Shown one piece after another: positions 42,263 through 52,821 of a stretch of 64,000 nucleotides of DNA (position 1 is its first letter; the number at the start of each line of letters is the position of its first letter). Both the position numbers and the translations under genes were made by a program. The DNA comes from Bombyx mori (lineage: Eukaryota > Arthropoda > Insecta > Lepidoptera > Bombycidae). The notes beneath the pieces were generated by a model. The model saw only the letters and a program-made list of their open reading frames with translations, ran no database searches and had not been told where the DNA came from. The stretch spans positions 5,298,231-5,362,230 of the forward strand of contig NC_085117.1 of the NCBI RefSeq assembly GCF_030269925.1, read 5' to 3'.

Positions 42263-43227
42263 AAAATTGCGATTTTTAATTGAATTGATATTTAAATTGC
42301 GAAATTTTAATGATACTCATGGTCCACTTAGATATTGATTAAAATAAATTATGTATTTCGTTGAAAAAAAAGAATTTACTTAAAATAGAGGAAATGTTAT
42401 ATTATAAGACTACAGAAAATTTACTGAACTTAATAATAATAATATAACCAATATTTTGTAAATAGAGATCAAGTACTATGTGTATTGTGTTATGTGTATT
42501 GACTTGTCATTTAAGAGTTATTTAATTGTCTACATATAACAAATAAATGAATTTTAGTTCATTTCATTTTATTACCCATTGTGTTTTATTTCCTAAAATG
42601 TAACTATTAGACTTAATATACACGTGTCATGAAAATAGCACAGAAGTAAAAATACAAGTAATTTTAAATCAATTGAAGATGTGAATGTAGGAAAAGAGCA
42701 CCCGATACGCGCAGACCATGTGTGTTGCAGTGTCTCACTCAGTGTGTCAAATATTAATTTGCACGGCCCACTTAGCCAGTACACTAAAGTAGGAATTGCG
42801 TAATTAAGTTCAACATAATATTTAAGTCGCGGTTGAGTATTCGGACGTTAAACATGAGTTTGAGGCAGTTTAAGTAATAGAACTGAGGTAATGATGTTTG
42901 TAATAAAACTCAGTGCTAGATTTTCGACAACGCAGCAACTTCCAAAAAAAACCGTCGAAAAAAGGCACCATGACGACGAAGCAATGTTTAGAATTGAATT
43001 TACATAAATAAAACGTTGCAAGCACGTGTTTTGTATTTACATAAGGTTACACAGAATTACTTAAGGTAAATTTAAAACTGATGCATGTGTATAATTTTGT
43101 CCTATAAATAAATTTTATATGGTCACCACATTAGACAAGGACACCGCGACCAAAAAGTATTCTCTTTCGAGACCGATTTCTCGGCATTAGACAGCACTCC
43201 AGTTGTAGGTACTTATTAACTCCATGG
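42263..43227. other. no gene seen
   Basis: AT-rich with no recognisable repeats apart from the edges. Confidence 0.5.
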
Positions 43228-43275
43228 ACCACAGACTTTAAACAATAACAAAAGTTTGACACTAAACAAAGAGTA
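43228..43275 (+). mobile_element. RTE-like repeat, left piece of an interrupted copy
   Basis: GACCACAGACTTTAAACAAT corresponds to 39506 in the longer copy; it continues at 44550. Confidence 0.6.
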
Positions 43276-43662
43276 TACCGTAAAATGGGGCGATTAGGGA
43301 CAAATTCCAACTTTATGAGCAATTTTAAGGTAGTTGTTGATGTATATAATGCTATATCAGGATCAAAATGATTGAGTCTTGGGGGCATCTTTGTTGTCTA
43401 ATTTAAAATTATGCAACTAGCATTCCAGTTTAAGCAAAAAATGCAAAAATAGGTGTAATCCCTATTAACCCGAAAATTGCGGTTAATTGGGACGAAATGA
43501 GAAATTTGCTAGGGTTGGCATTACTTCTATTTTTATATATAGTTTTAATTTATTTATTTATTTAGTTGCACCAACAAAGTGATCATCAATAAAAAAAATT
43601 GAAAAACTGACAAAAGTACATGGCAGACATCACCTCAATTATAGGTGCAACCGACAGTGCAT

Positions 43663-43695
<33 letters not shown>

Positions 43696-44551
43696 GTGGG
43701 CTTTCTTAGAAACGGTTTATATTTCTCCGTTCTTGGTAAGTACTTAGGGGCTGATATTTCTATCTAGGTTAAGAGATTAGGTGTGTCGGTTATTCCATGG
43801 ATTAATCAGATGAATACCCCCACTCTGAACAAATATTAAATATTTTATTATGTATTACTTAGACATTTTTGTCCACCTTGAGATTTCATTGATCTTGTTA
43901 CATGTCTCTGCAAAATCGACTTACTTATATTAAATTGCTTATCTATTTCAACTAAAGACTTATTCCCAATTTCGCTTCGAATAAACCAAATTTTTACCAA
44001 CAAATTTAAAAAATATTGTTATAACTACATAGACAACCCTACAAACCTGTACCTATTTATATTTAGGTCGTTTCCATTTCACGTATTCTCATCCCAATTG
44101 ACCCCTTTTTCGTTGTTATTTATACCTAAGACGTCCCCAATATCCCCAAAAACAACAGATTTTTACAATTATTTTTATTTAATCAAATACATTAAAACCA
44201 ATAACAACTGAGACTTACCTTTAATATATATGCTGGTTCAAACACTAAATAACGTTTATAAATCATAGTCGTCTTCTATTATTATCAAATAAATAAAAGA
44301 GAGCAAAGTTTCTAGCACTAAAATAATTACCACCACAGGAAGTTAAATTGAAACGCGATTTTTTATAAGTTAGCAGCTATTATCATGCATATTCAGAGTT
44401 GTTTTGTGAACTTTCAACATTCTACTATTAAACTACAAAAAAATGGAAGATTTTGCAACGAATATAAAACTTATATTGAGCGTCGAAAGACTTTCCCGGT
44501 TTTTTCCCGATTCGCCTTTCAATCCCTAATCGCCCCATTTTACCGGTACAT
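43274..44551. mobile_element. 1.27-kb non-autonomous DNA transposon
   Basis: Terminal inverted repeats: TACCGTAAAATGGGGCGATT (left) and the complement of ACCGGTAAAATGGGGCGATT (right, ending about 44550). TA-type flanks. The interior is AT-rich with a (TA)n tract at 43671-43696 and no ORF. It interrupts an RTE-like repeat whose halves match 39500-39700. Superfamily not assigned. Confidence 0.7.
43671..43696. repeat. (TA)n microsatellite
   Basis: TA dinucleotide run inside the 1.27-kb transposon. Confidence 0.9.
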
Positions 44552-44659
44552 TAAGTGTGTGTGTCAAATACATGGTTGTGTGTGTAATGTTTTTTTTTAA
44601 TGATTTAACGTGTTTTTTATGCACAATTAAAAAAATTATTAACATTCTGCACTTCTTCT
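44552..44659 (+). mobile_element. RTE-like repeat, middle piece
   Basis: TGTCAAATACATGGTTGTGT through TTCTGCACTTCTTCTCT matches 39586-39690. The next element interrupts it again; the last piece is about 44863-44900. Confidence 0.6.
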
Positions 44660-44862
44660 CTATCTATACTAATATATATTTACGGATTTTCCGTTATAAC
44701 TACTGAACCATGCATCCGATTGACTTGGAACTTGGTATCCATGTAGAAAAGACATGTATTTAATGGATAGGCTTTATATGAGTGTTGGACTCCCTAATAA
44801 TAATGACAATAAATAATAATGTTAATTTTAAATGCCTAGCGAAGCGGGCGAGTAAGGCTGGT
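44660..44862 (-). mobile_element. short repeat of the 'CTAGCGAAGCGGGCGAG' type, nested
   Basis: Starts TATACTAATATATATTTACG and ends CTAGCGAAGCGGGCGAGTAA. It sits within the RTE-like repeat, which resumes with ATTCTCTATAAG. Confidence 0.6.
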
Positions 44863-45019
44863 ATTCTCTATAAGTGTGGAAAATTGCATGCTCCTTCGTT
44901 CGCGCAATTTTCGTAAAAAGGAGTACAAAGTTTTTGGCTCACGCATTAATTTACAGCTTAGTTGGATGTGATGTGAGTTGCGTCTCCGATAGACTCCAAA
45001 GCTCTTTTTTTTTGTTTTT

Positions 45020-45063
45020 TTTATTTGTTATATGGGTGGACGAGCTCACAGACCCCTGGTGTT
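45020..45063 (-). mobile_element. Bm1 SINE 3' tail
   Basis: ATGGGTGGACGAGCTCACAG then CCCCTGGTGTT, cut by the LINE at 45064. Confidence 0.7.
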
Positions 45064-45608
45064 TCATTTATTTATTTATTCAATTTAATACAAAGTCAGG
45101 CTTACAGTTTGCACCAAAACGCCTAACTCGTTAACACAAAAAAACATTATTAAAACTATTAAGTATTATTATTATGCTAAAATAAAATTATTTTAGACAA
45201 AAGTATTCCCCAGTTCTCGGCAAACACGTCAGCATCCTGGATTTCGGGCAGAAATTCGTTTAACAGTGCAATTGCCCTGGCCGTTGGACAGTTCCTACTA
45301 GTTCCTAGCTCAACGGGTCCTCAGTCCCGCCAATGCCGCGAATAAGTGACATGATGGCGGCGGCGCATTCCCGCCCGCGCATACTGTTGCGGGACGAATA
45401 GTGTCATTTGCCTTAGTGCCAAGGGATTATTGACTCTATTCTGTAATAGAGAACAGTAATGTACGAGTAAATGCAACTTTCGCCTGTGGTTAAGGGTATC
45501 CAGTCCAACCATACCTGACACAAAAAGCGACGGAAACAAAAACTGATAATAACCATATAACCTCTTATACAGGTACCGAGCAGACTTACGCTGAACTCTC
45601 ACTATAAG
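45064..45608 (-). mobile_element. LINE ORF2 C-terminus, 5'-truncated
   Basis: The minus frame from 45608 reads RVQRKSARYLYKRLYGYYQF, LFPSLFVSGMVGLDTLNHRR and later VNNPLALRQMTLFVPQQYAR, the conserved C-terminal region of many insect LINE ORF2 proteins ('FL.R.LG...L..RR...L..L....N'). One frameshift near 45360; ends ...TEDPLS stop. Lies between two Bm1 3' ends. Confidence 0.75.
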
Positions 45609-45609
45609 C

Positions 45610-45782
45610 ATTTTTTTTTATTGCTTAGATGGATGGACGAGCTCACAGCCCACCTGGTGTTAAGTGGTTACTGGAGCCCATAGACATCCACGCATTCGCA
45701 ACGCATGCTTCACAGCAGAAACAGGCAGAGTGGTGGTACCTACCAGTGCGGACTCACAAGACGTCCTACCAACTGTATTCGA
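45610..45782 (-). mobile_element. Bm1 SINE, internally deleted
   Basis: TTATTGCTTAGATGGATGGA through CATAGACATCCACGC, then jumps to TGCTTCACAGCAGAAACAGG and ends GACTCACAAGACGTCCTACC. About 75 bp are missing in the middle. Confidence 0.85.
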
Positions 45783-47299
45783 AGTAAATTCGAAGGTCTA
45801 CAGTTAAAGCGAAATCGACCTCATTCTTCACAGCGACAGATACAACGTGAGATTTGAGACTCAAGCTATTGCTGGTATTATTATTTTTTAAGTTTCAAAA
45901 ACACATCTGACTTACGTCATTCTGTTTTACAGACGACGAAAAAAAATATCGGATCATATGGTCAATGTTTTGGGATGCATGCGATTTTCGTAGTTAGCGT
46001 ACAGGAAATAAAATTTAGTTTCGCTTGTATCGCTCAAAAGGATCACCATATGACTGGACTTTGAATTGGATCGTGGTGTGCGTGAAATACTGGATTTATT
46101 TTTTAATGTGCAAACGACTTTATTTCTTATAGAAACTCTGACAGTGACTATATTTCGTTGTATATCTTTTTGTTATGTGTGCGTTCAAACAGGATTCGGA
46201 TCCCATATGATTTTGTGTGACATTCCTTTAGTTAAATAGCCACGCGTGATTACTGCTTTATATCACATACGTTTAGAGTAGAAAATCGTTTGTTTTGAAT
46301 ATTCGTTCTTCGATCTAGTTGTGGGGTCAGCCGGGTTGGCCTGCTCCCAGCTGGGCTGCCAGGCGCAAAACTTTAAATACAACTATGTATTAATATCAAT
46401 AGTTTGTAGTTTTCTATGACAGACAAATTCTGACAAATCAGGGGCATTAAAGCGGTACACTTATCTATGAATGGTGTGAAGGATCATTACAGATTGCAAG
46501 GCCAGATCTGATTTCTTGTAACCTAACAGCGTGTTTTAGTCTGCAAAATAATATAGTTGTGGCGCCTATCAAGTTAAAATTATTGTTGGCGATTGTTATT
46601 AGCAATGTTATTGCATAGTTTATCAGCGTAGTGTTTGCGACCGCTCATATCGTACTACCTGTACTGCCATAGAAATAGTTAGCCGGAACAAAGCAATGAG
46701 AAAAGAACTCGAAATGAACAATTATCATAATAACATTTCCTAAGCAATTGAACATACAAAACTGTGAAAGGGAGCTAAGTCTATAAGTTATTTTAAATAA
46801 AATCTTAGGAAGCTTACTTTTTTGAAATGCATTATTTTAACGAAAATAATCTCCTAACCAACAGGGTGTCTTATAATTTTTTTACAGACCATTATGGATT
46901 ATGGATATCCATAATATCTTCTTTGAACCTAGTACAGACTTTTGCTTTTTCAAAGGTTAACGTAGCGAATTTTAACGATTAATCGTATTTCTACTATGCC
47001 TTTATGAACGAAAATATCTTAAGAGGAAAATAATAATAAAATATCAGCGGGTTCCATAGATACTATGATGAGAATGAAACAACCTATTTTGAAATTGAAG
47101 TCGGTTTTCTAATTTTACAAAAAGATTAAACACTCTGATTGTTTAAAAATAGGCTGAACAGTGATACTAATCTATACGAGCTTATAAAACCCCTACCATC
47201 TAATATTATTAATATTACCAAATTAAACTATAATTCATCTTGTTTCCATATTAGTTTCCAAATTAGGAGAAATTTCGAATGACGCTATTCTGAGAGCAA
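45783..47299. other. no gene seen; AT-rich
   Basis: Includes a plausible but unsupported acceptor (TTCTGTTTTACAG at 45933) and a repeat scrap near 47095. No repeat family dominates. Confidence 0.45.
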
Positions 47300-47511
47300 G
47301 GTGGCCAACAGAACGATAAAAAAACGGTCCCGCCACTCCCCGTTCGCCGAGGCAAACCGGGAAAATTCAGTTGCTCCCTGACTGCGGTTACGGGTAGTCG
47401 CAGCTCAGTTCATACCATTTATACTGGTTGATAATTGAACAATTTTGGATTGCTATGATAATGGACTAGTGATTTTAGTGTTTTAAATTAGAATTAAAAC
47501 GTTGTGCCAAA
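47300..47511 (+). promoter_or_regulatory. candidate promoter and 5' UTR
   Basis: GC content rises sharply against the AT-rich neighbourhood. Arthropod initiator-like TCAGTT cores occur at 47366 and 47405. No TATA box at the expected spacing. It directly precedes the putative first coding exon. Confidence 0.4.
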
Positions 47512-47561
47512 ATGTGGGGAGAGAGTAGTGAAAATTGCGAAAATAATTGCCAGTGTTCCGG
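47512..47561 (+). CDS. putative first coding exon of an unrecognised gene
   Basis: ATG in good context (GCCAAAATG) opens a frame coding MWGESSENCENNCQCSG. It runs into a strong consensus donor, TCCGG/GTAAGTAT, in phase 2. The short cysteine- and asparagine-rich peptide gives no family. A CpG-retaining GC-rich leader, ATG and donor in the right order are what a first exon with a long first intron looks like. I found no convincing second exon before 64000, so the gene would extend beyond the window. It could also be chance. Confidence 0.4.
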
Positions 47562-48754
47562 GTAAGTATCTATTTATCATATTAACATTATTATTTTTCA
47601 AAACAATGTGTCAATGTTGCTATTTTTAACTTCACACTCATAGGCATCTATTAAGTTCGTCTTTCCTAAACGTTCATAAGAAATTAGTACCTCCAAAGAA
47701 ATATGTTCTTTTCGATTATATATTATGTTAACAATAGTAAACGCTAAATTTGAAGCAACATTTTAATGATAAACATACCAAATAATACATTTTTAAGTGG
47801 AAGTAAATTATAGAATTTTGGGAAGGGCCTCTCATAGCTGAAATGACTTGTAACTGGCAGGTTTTTGGATGTTTTAAATCGATTATAACAAGTTCCTGTT
47901 GATTTTAATACGCTTCTATTAGCTCGGTATATATTTTTGTTTGTATTTAGTATAATATTTCAACGTAATCTCAATCGTATCGAAGTCGTCCGCCTAACTT
48001 GACAATTCTCACTCGCGTCAAGGAGCGATGTAGACACATTAATGTTATAACTTCGCTCTAATATCCCGATAGGTATCGACAGGTTATAAGAAAAAATGAA
48101 ACCAAATTGTTAGTTCTGTGCTATTTAAATGTGTTTTGAAACTGCACACGTTTTTATTTTGTAATATTCCAACGTGTTATTGTGAACCCGCACAACTAAG
48201 CACCATTTTCATCATAATCTTTTATTTTTAAGTCATACTTCGGTGTTTTTAAGAAAACCTCGTCATGACAACCAAAGACATTGACATTGACATTCACGTT
48301 TTTTAAAACGAATCTAGCGTGCCAGCATGGACTAACTAAAAACTGTAAAAATAGGATGTAAATTGTATAGATATGTGGGAAGATTTTTTAGTTATCTATA
48401 TCCATAATTTCATTTTCTTTCAAATGATCATTGAATTGATATTTATTTATACGAGTAATTTTTGAATCATGAAATGTTGTAGATTACTGTGCTAAACTTT
48501 AGTGCCCCTCTGCCATCTTTGCACCCCCAGCCACCCGGGGGCTTCGTAGGGAGTTCGACCCTCCTCCCCCCCACCCGCCTGATTGTGAGCGCTCACTGCG
48601 CGTGCTACCAATAAAATGCTCACGATTATTGATGGCTCAATATGTTGTTGATTTTCTTTCCTCGTGGTACAGAGATATGATTAAAAAAAACTTTATAATA
48701 ACTTTTTGTTCAGGGTGGGGTCAATGGTAAAAGGTGTCGTGGACGTACCCCATG
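47562..48754. other. no gene seen; possible intron
   Basis: AT-rich. An odd C/G-rich island at 48510-48605 (CCCCCAGCCACCCGGGGGCT) stands out. Confidence 0.45.
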
Positions 48755-48915
48755 ACCATGGACTGGTCAGATGAAAATCCTTACAAAAATCCCCACTTAA
48801 CGAGTGCGTGCGTCAAGCCTTAGTTCGGGAACTATGAAGAACAGCTGTCAAGGCTTTAATAATCAAGGATTCCACATGACCACGATCCCTCTGCCAAGAG
48901 TAGCCGACTGTGATG
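48755..48915 (+). mobile_element. LINE 3' end repeat
   Basis: Second copy of the 34495 repeat: GGGAACTATGAAGAACAGCT, GGATTCCACATGACCACGAT. Confidence 0.6.
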
Positions 48916-49489
48916 ATGATGTGGACATCACAATGTTTCTATGTATTTTTTATTTCATTTAATCTCCATTAAAGCCGACTTGAAATTCGCTGAAACGGAA
49001 ATGACCAGTTAAAAGCGACTGTAAAAAGAGCATAATATGAATTTCCGCATTTGACCTGCAATTGAGCATAGATACAATAGTTTTTATGGTTTCACTTTTA
49101 TATCGCGCGGTTGAATATCCCACATGCCTTTTGTTGTTTTAAAAACGATTTGTCTAAAATTACAATTTACGCAACGAACTTGCTGATTTTTGCTATACAA
49201 AGGAAAGTGTTCACTCATGTTAACCGACTTCAAAATAAAGGGAGATTATCAATTAGACTGCATTGATTTGCATGAACGTTACCTGAGAACTAGGTGAGCT
49301 GATTTTGTATAAAAACTGTGGTTTCTCATTGGTTGATCCATTTAAAATGTATCCTTAATAATGCGTGTTTAATTTACTTTGAATACATTGACGATATACT
49401 CATATTTATATTTGTATCGAAATCGGGATTTTCTTTGCGTTTTTAAGCTTTTATAGACTCGAAGTTGTGCTTTATTGTGCTTACTTGAG

Positions 49490-49800
49490 TACCTAGCGTT
49501 AAGAGGTCACCTGGGACATCAACAACGTAATTGCCACCACCCGCCTAGACCGAAACGAGCTTTCTAAGGTCTCAGTTTTAACAGTACAACGGCTGCCTCA
49601 CCCATTAAACCTGTGGCGGCTAGCCATTACGCAACACAAGATATTCGCATTTCCAAGATAAGCTTGCATTTACACAAGCTCCGAAGAACATTCGGATCGT
49701 CGGTCTAACAAGCAATATCACCCGCTGCGTGGAAGATCTTCTCTTGGTCATATACCTAAAAACCCATTACTGCTTCACGCCAGAAATAGGTGGTAGTGCC
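49490..49800 (-). mobile_element. Bm1 SINE, highly degenerate
   Basis: AAGGTCTCAGTTTTAACAGT, ACAACGGCTGCCTCACCC and, after a gap, CCATTACTGCTTCACGCCAG. Confidence 0.5.
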
Positions 49801-50049
49801 GGAAGGTGGAGGAAATGACTACCTTCTCAGTACTGTTATACTACAGTGGATGACTGAATCCAGCCAAGATCACTCCCAATCATCGCGCGTCGTCTAAAGC
49901 AATGTCCACACAAATTTCTCCATCATTTTGACCCAATTTTTTTTAATGAATCATTCCTCGTTCCAGTTCTTAAGCGATGTTTTATATCTTCGTTTAAGAG
50001 TTGCTTTATTAGTTCGAATTTGTTCTGTAATAAGAACTATTATTAATAT

Positions 50050-50280
50050 AATCGAGAGGTGAAAGGTTTATTTATTTATTTATTTATGTACACACAGAAA
50101 ACAAGACACAGTACAGAGTAATAGGAAAATTATGTACAAAGGCACTGCTTATTTCTTTGAGAAATCTCTTCCAGCAGACCTGCGAGAGGATAATGAGAAT
50201 AATAGTTGTAGAAGGTTGTTTGGTTTCAAGCGACATTTTTGCAATTTTACAGGACAGCCATAAAAAGTTTTGATAAAAAA
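50050..50280 (-). mobile_element. possible LINE 3' end
   Basis: TTTATTTATTTATTTATGTA at the head resembles the A-rich 3' end of a minus-strand LINE. No coding motif confirmed. Confidence 0.3.
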
Positions 50281-50359
50281 ATCAAAGCACTAGCTAACCG
50301 CACCACCGGCCACTCAGTTATGTATAAATACAACAAGCTAAAGGTTTAAGATCAGCTTC

Positions 50360-50450
50360 ACCCTAACGACCCTAGCAAGAGCAGTGCTTCGTAGAATCTA
50401 CCACCGGATCAGAATCTGAGAAGATCCGGGGCGTAACTCAGTGAGCTAAA
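50360..50450 (-). mobile_element. jockey-like LINE 3' UTR scrap
   Basis: CCCTAGCAAGAGCAGTGCTT and TCTACCACCGGATCAGAATC. Confidence 0.7.
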
Positions 50451-50469
50451 CCATACCGCCATTACTACT

Positions 50470-50692
50470 ACAGTGCCCAGCTAGTGTTAAGTGGTTGCTA
50501 GAGCCCATAGACATCTACAACGTAAATGCGCCACCCACTTTGAGATATAAGTTCTAAGGTCTCAAGTATAGTTATAACGGCTGTCCCACCCTACAAACCG
50601 AAACACATTACTGCTTCACGGCAGAAATAGGCAGGGTAGTGGTACCTACCCGCGCGGACTCACAAGAGGCCCTACCACCGGTAATTTCACTA
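50470..50692 (-). mobile_element. Bm1 SINE 3' part
   Basis: AGTGTTAAGTGGTTGCTAGA through AAGAGGCCCTACCACCGGTA. Confidence 0.85.
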
Positions 50693-50869
50693 GTAGTTTT
50701 GTAATTTATAAATAGATTATAATACGAAAGAAAGAAAAGGGAGTAAATCCAATACGGGTGTATTGTTGTCGCCAAGGGCTTAGGGCTTTGACCACCGCAA
50801 CGCCATAAAAAACCGTTTGTTTTTTTTGTTTGTCAAAACCTATCCGAGGTCGCGCGGAATACATTTTTT

Positions 50870-51045
50870 TCTCTACCTATTCGCTGGTAGTGTAAGAGGC
50901 TATTCCAGCTACGCCCGGACGGGCATGTGAGCTTACAGGCTCAACCTGAGAGGATTTGCTAACACTGACCCTAGCAAGAGCAGTGCTTTGCAGAATTTAC
51001 CACCGGATCAGAAACGCGACTCACTGAGAAGATCCGGCGACTGGT
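50870..51045 (-). mobile_element. jockey-like LINE 3' UTR
   Basis: TCTACCTATTCGCTGGTAGT, CCTAGCAAGAGCAGTGCTTT and GAGAAGATCCGGCGAC. Confidence 0.75.
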
Positions 51046-51237
51046 AGATTCCCATTGGGTGATTGTAAAAAAGAGAAAAAAATAATTGGCTGTCTGTAAA
51101 GAAGTGATAACTTCATAAAGAAACATTGATGAAAAATTACATACTTTTATGAATTGAATTGAATTATTATCACTATTATTTTGCGTGATACAAAGGAGTT
51201 AATTGAAAATTACATATTTTTTTTAATAGATTAACCC

Positions 51238-51398
51238 TTGGTCTGATCGTGCCACTCTATCGCTTGTTCCGCGCTCTCGCTCGCACGCTTAAGCTCGAGC
51301 GGAACGTGACACTTTTTCGTGCGTCGTGTAACCGGTGTTTATCGATTTAAAAGACGCATTATCACGTCAAAAATTAACTCAAAATCATTTGTTGGGTT
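51238..51398 (+). repeat. dispersed repeat, inverted partner of 11098-11240
   Basis: ATCGCTTGTTCCGCGCTCTC, CGCTCGCACGC, GGAACGTGACACTTTTTCGT and TATCACGTCAAAAATTAAC. Same family in opposite orientation ~40 kb away. Confidence 0.7.
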
Positions 51399-51645
51399 AT
51401 ATTATTAAAACAATCGTTCGAATACATACTAATACTAGCGGATAACCGATAAAGTTGATTATTGAAAACACGGATAAAACAACATTTTCTGAAAATAAAT
51501 CGTAGCTAGATCGATTTATCGCCCCCGAAATCCCCTGTATACCAAATTTTATGAAAATCGTTGGAGCCGTTTCCGAGATTCAGATCATATATATATTTAC
51601 ATACAAGAATTGTTCGCTTAAATATAAAAGATGAAAATTCATTAT
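51399..51645 (+). mobile_element. RTE-type LINE 3' end
   Basis: AAATTTTATGAAAATCGTTG, GAGCCGTTTCCGAGATTCAG and CAAGAATTGTTCGCTTAAAT form the usual 3' end of a lepidopteran RTE-type element. Confidence 0.6.
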
Positions 51646-51959
51646 TTTGTCTTTTAATTCACTAAATGAATTCGAATAATTTTAATATTTTTGACCGTCA
51701 TCTGTCGAAGCGTTGGATAGGTAATCAATCTGTTTTGTGTTTGGCTCGGGTGCGTTTTGGCGCGAAATAACGAGTCGAAGTTTGGCAAAGATGGCGCGGA
51801 ATTTTGATTAAACATTTCATAAACAAACCAAATAAATTCGTATAAATTCAAATCATCAAAAAGAAACATCGATGGATAGTAATCATTTGTACGACAAATA
51901 CACTTGTAAGAATGTACTATTGTATATTTATTTTGGTGAGTGATATTTATAGGTCTAGT

Positions 51960-52216
51960 CTCCGTTCGAACCCGTGTCGCGTCGCTTGCGACGAAGGGTT
52001 CCGCGAGTAAATTAACCCATAGACCCACCACAACCCACTGAGTTTCTCGCTGGATGTTCTCAGCGGGTCGCGATCCCGATCTCGTGGTAGATTCTGCGAA
52101 GCACTGCTCTTGCTTGGACCAGTGTTAGCAACATCTCCGGAGCCCCGTGAGCTCACCTACAGGCTAAGGTTGCGCTGAAATAGCCTCTCAAGGCTATCAG
52201 CATAGGTAGAAAAATA
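51960..52216 (+). mobile_element. jockey-like LINE 3' UTR
   Basis: ACCCACTGAGTTTCTCGCTG to the stem CCTCTCAAGGCTATCAGCAT and an A-rich tail. Confidence 0.8.
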
Positions 52217-52389
52217 AAAATACGCTTGAAAATACGTTATGTCTTTTTTTACCATCTGTTGTTACGTGCGATGTTTGAAATCAGTTAATTATGTAAATGC
52301 CTCCAACCCCGGTGCAACGGGCCGTGAATAGCCGTTTTTAAAGATCATACGTAGTTAATGCCCTATACGACTTCAGTACACGTTAGAGT

Positions 52390-52540
52390 CACGGCTCAGT
52401 GGTGCAGGAGTTAGCGCTCTTGACCGTTGCACACAGGATCGCGGATTCGATTCCCGCGTCGAGCAAACATTGTGTGATCAACAAGTTTGTTTGCTCTTTG
52501 TTTGGGCGTTTATTATCGACGTATGTATTTGTAATTAAAG
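52390..52540 (+). mobile_element. third tRNA-derived SINE-like element
   Basis: GGCTCAGTGGTGCAGGAGTT resembles an A box and GCGGATTCGATTCCCGCGTC a B box, about 60 bp apart. A T- and G-rich body follows (GTTTGTTTGCTCTTTGTTTG). Distinct from Bm1 and from the 16010 SINE. Confidence 0.6.
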
Positions 52541-52735
52541 GTCCATTTTATTTGGTATCAACATCAACAGTTCGATGTTTTTAATCAAACTTCAATTATG
52601 GTTACACAATTCAAATAGCTGAAGAAGCTTTTTTTTATGATATTTACTTCAGATTTTAAACTTTAAATGGTTCTCCTCTAAAATATCAAAAATGTCGCTT
52701 AAACCAATTTTCTTTTCACCCCTCGATGTGTATAC
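52541..52735 (+). repeat. dispersed repeat shared with 62705-62910
   Basis: ATTTTATTTGGTATCAACAT, AAATAGCTGAAGAAGC and TTTTCACCCCTCGATGTG align with the second copy. Confidence 0.75.
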
Positions 52736-52821
52736 ATTTGAATGTGTTTAAGTATGTATGTATGGTACTTAAAACACAAGAAATTCTAAATTGGAGCTAA
52801 GTTATTTATTTATTATTCGTG

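Noticed and set aside
52390..52470. Possible tRNA gene
   Set aside because: The boxes are followed by a repeat-like body and the arms do not pair into a convincing cloverleaf; treated as a SINE head.
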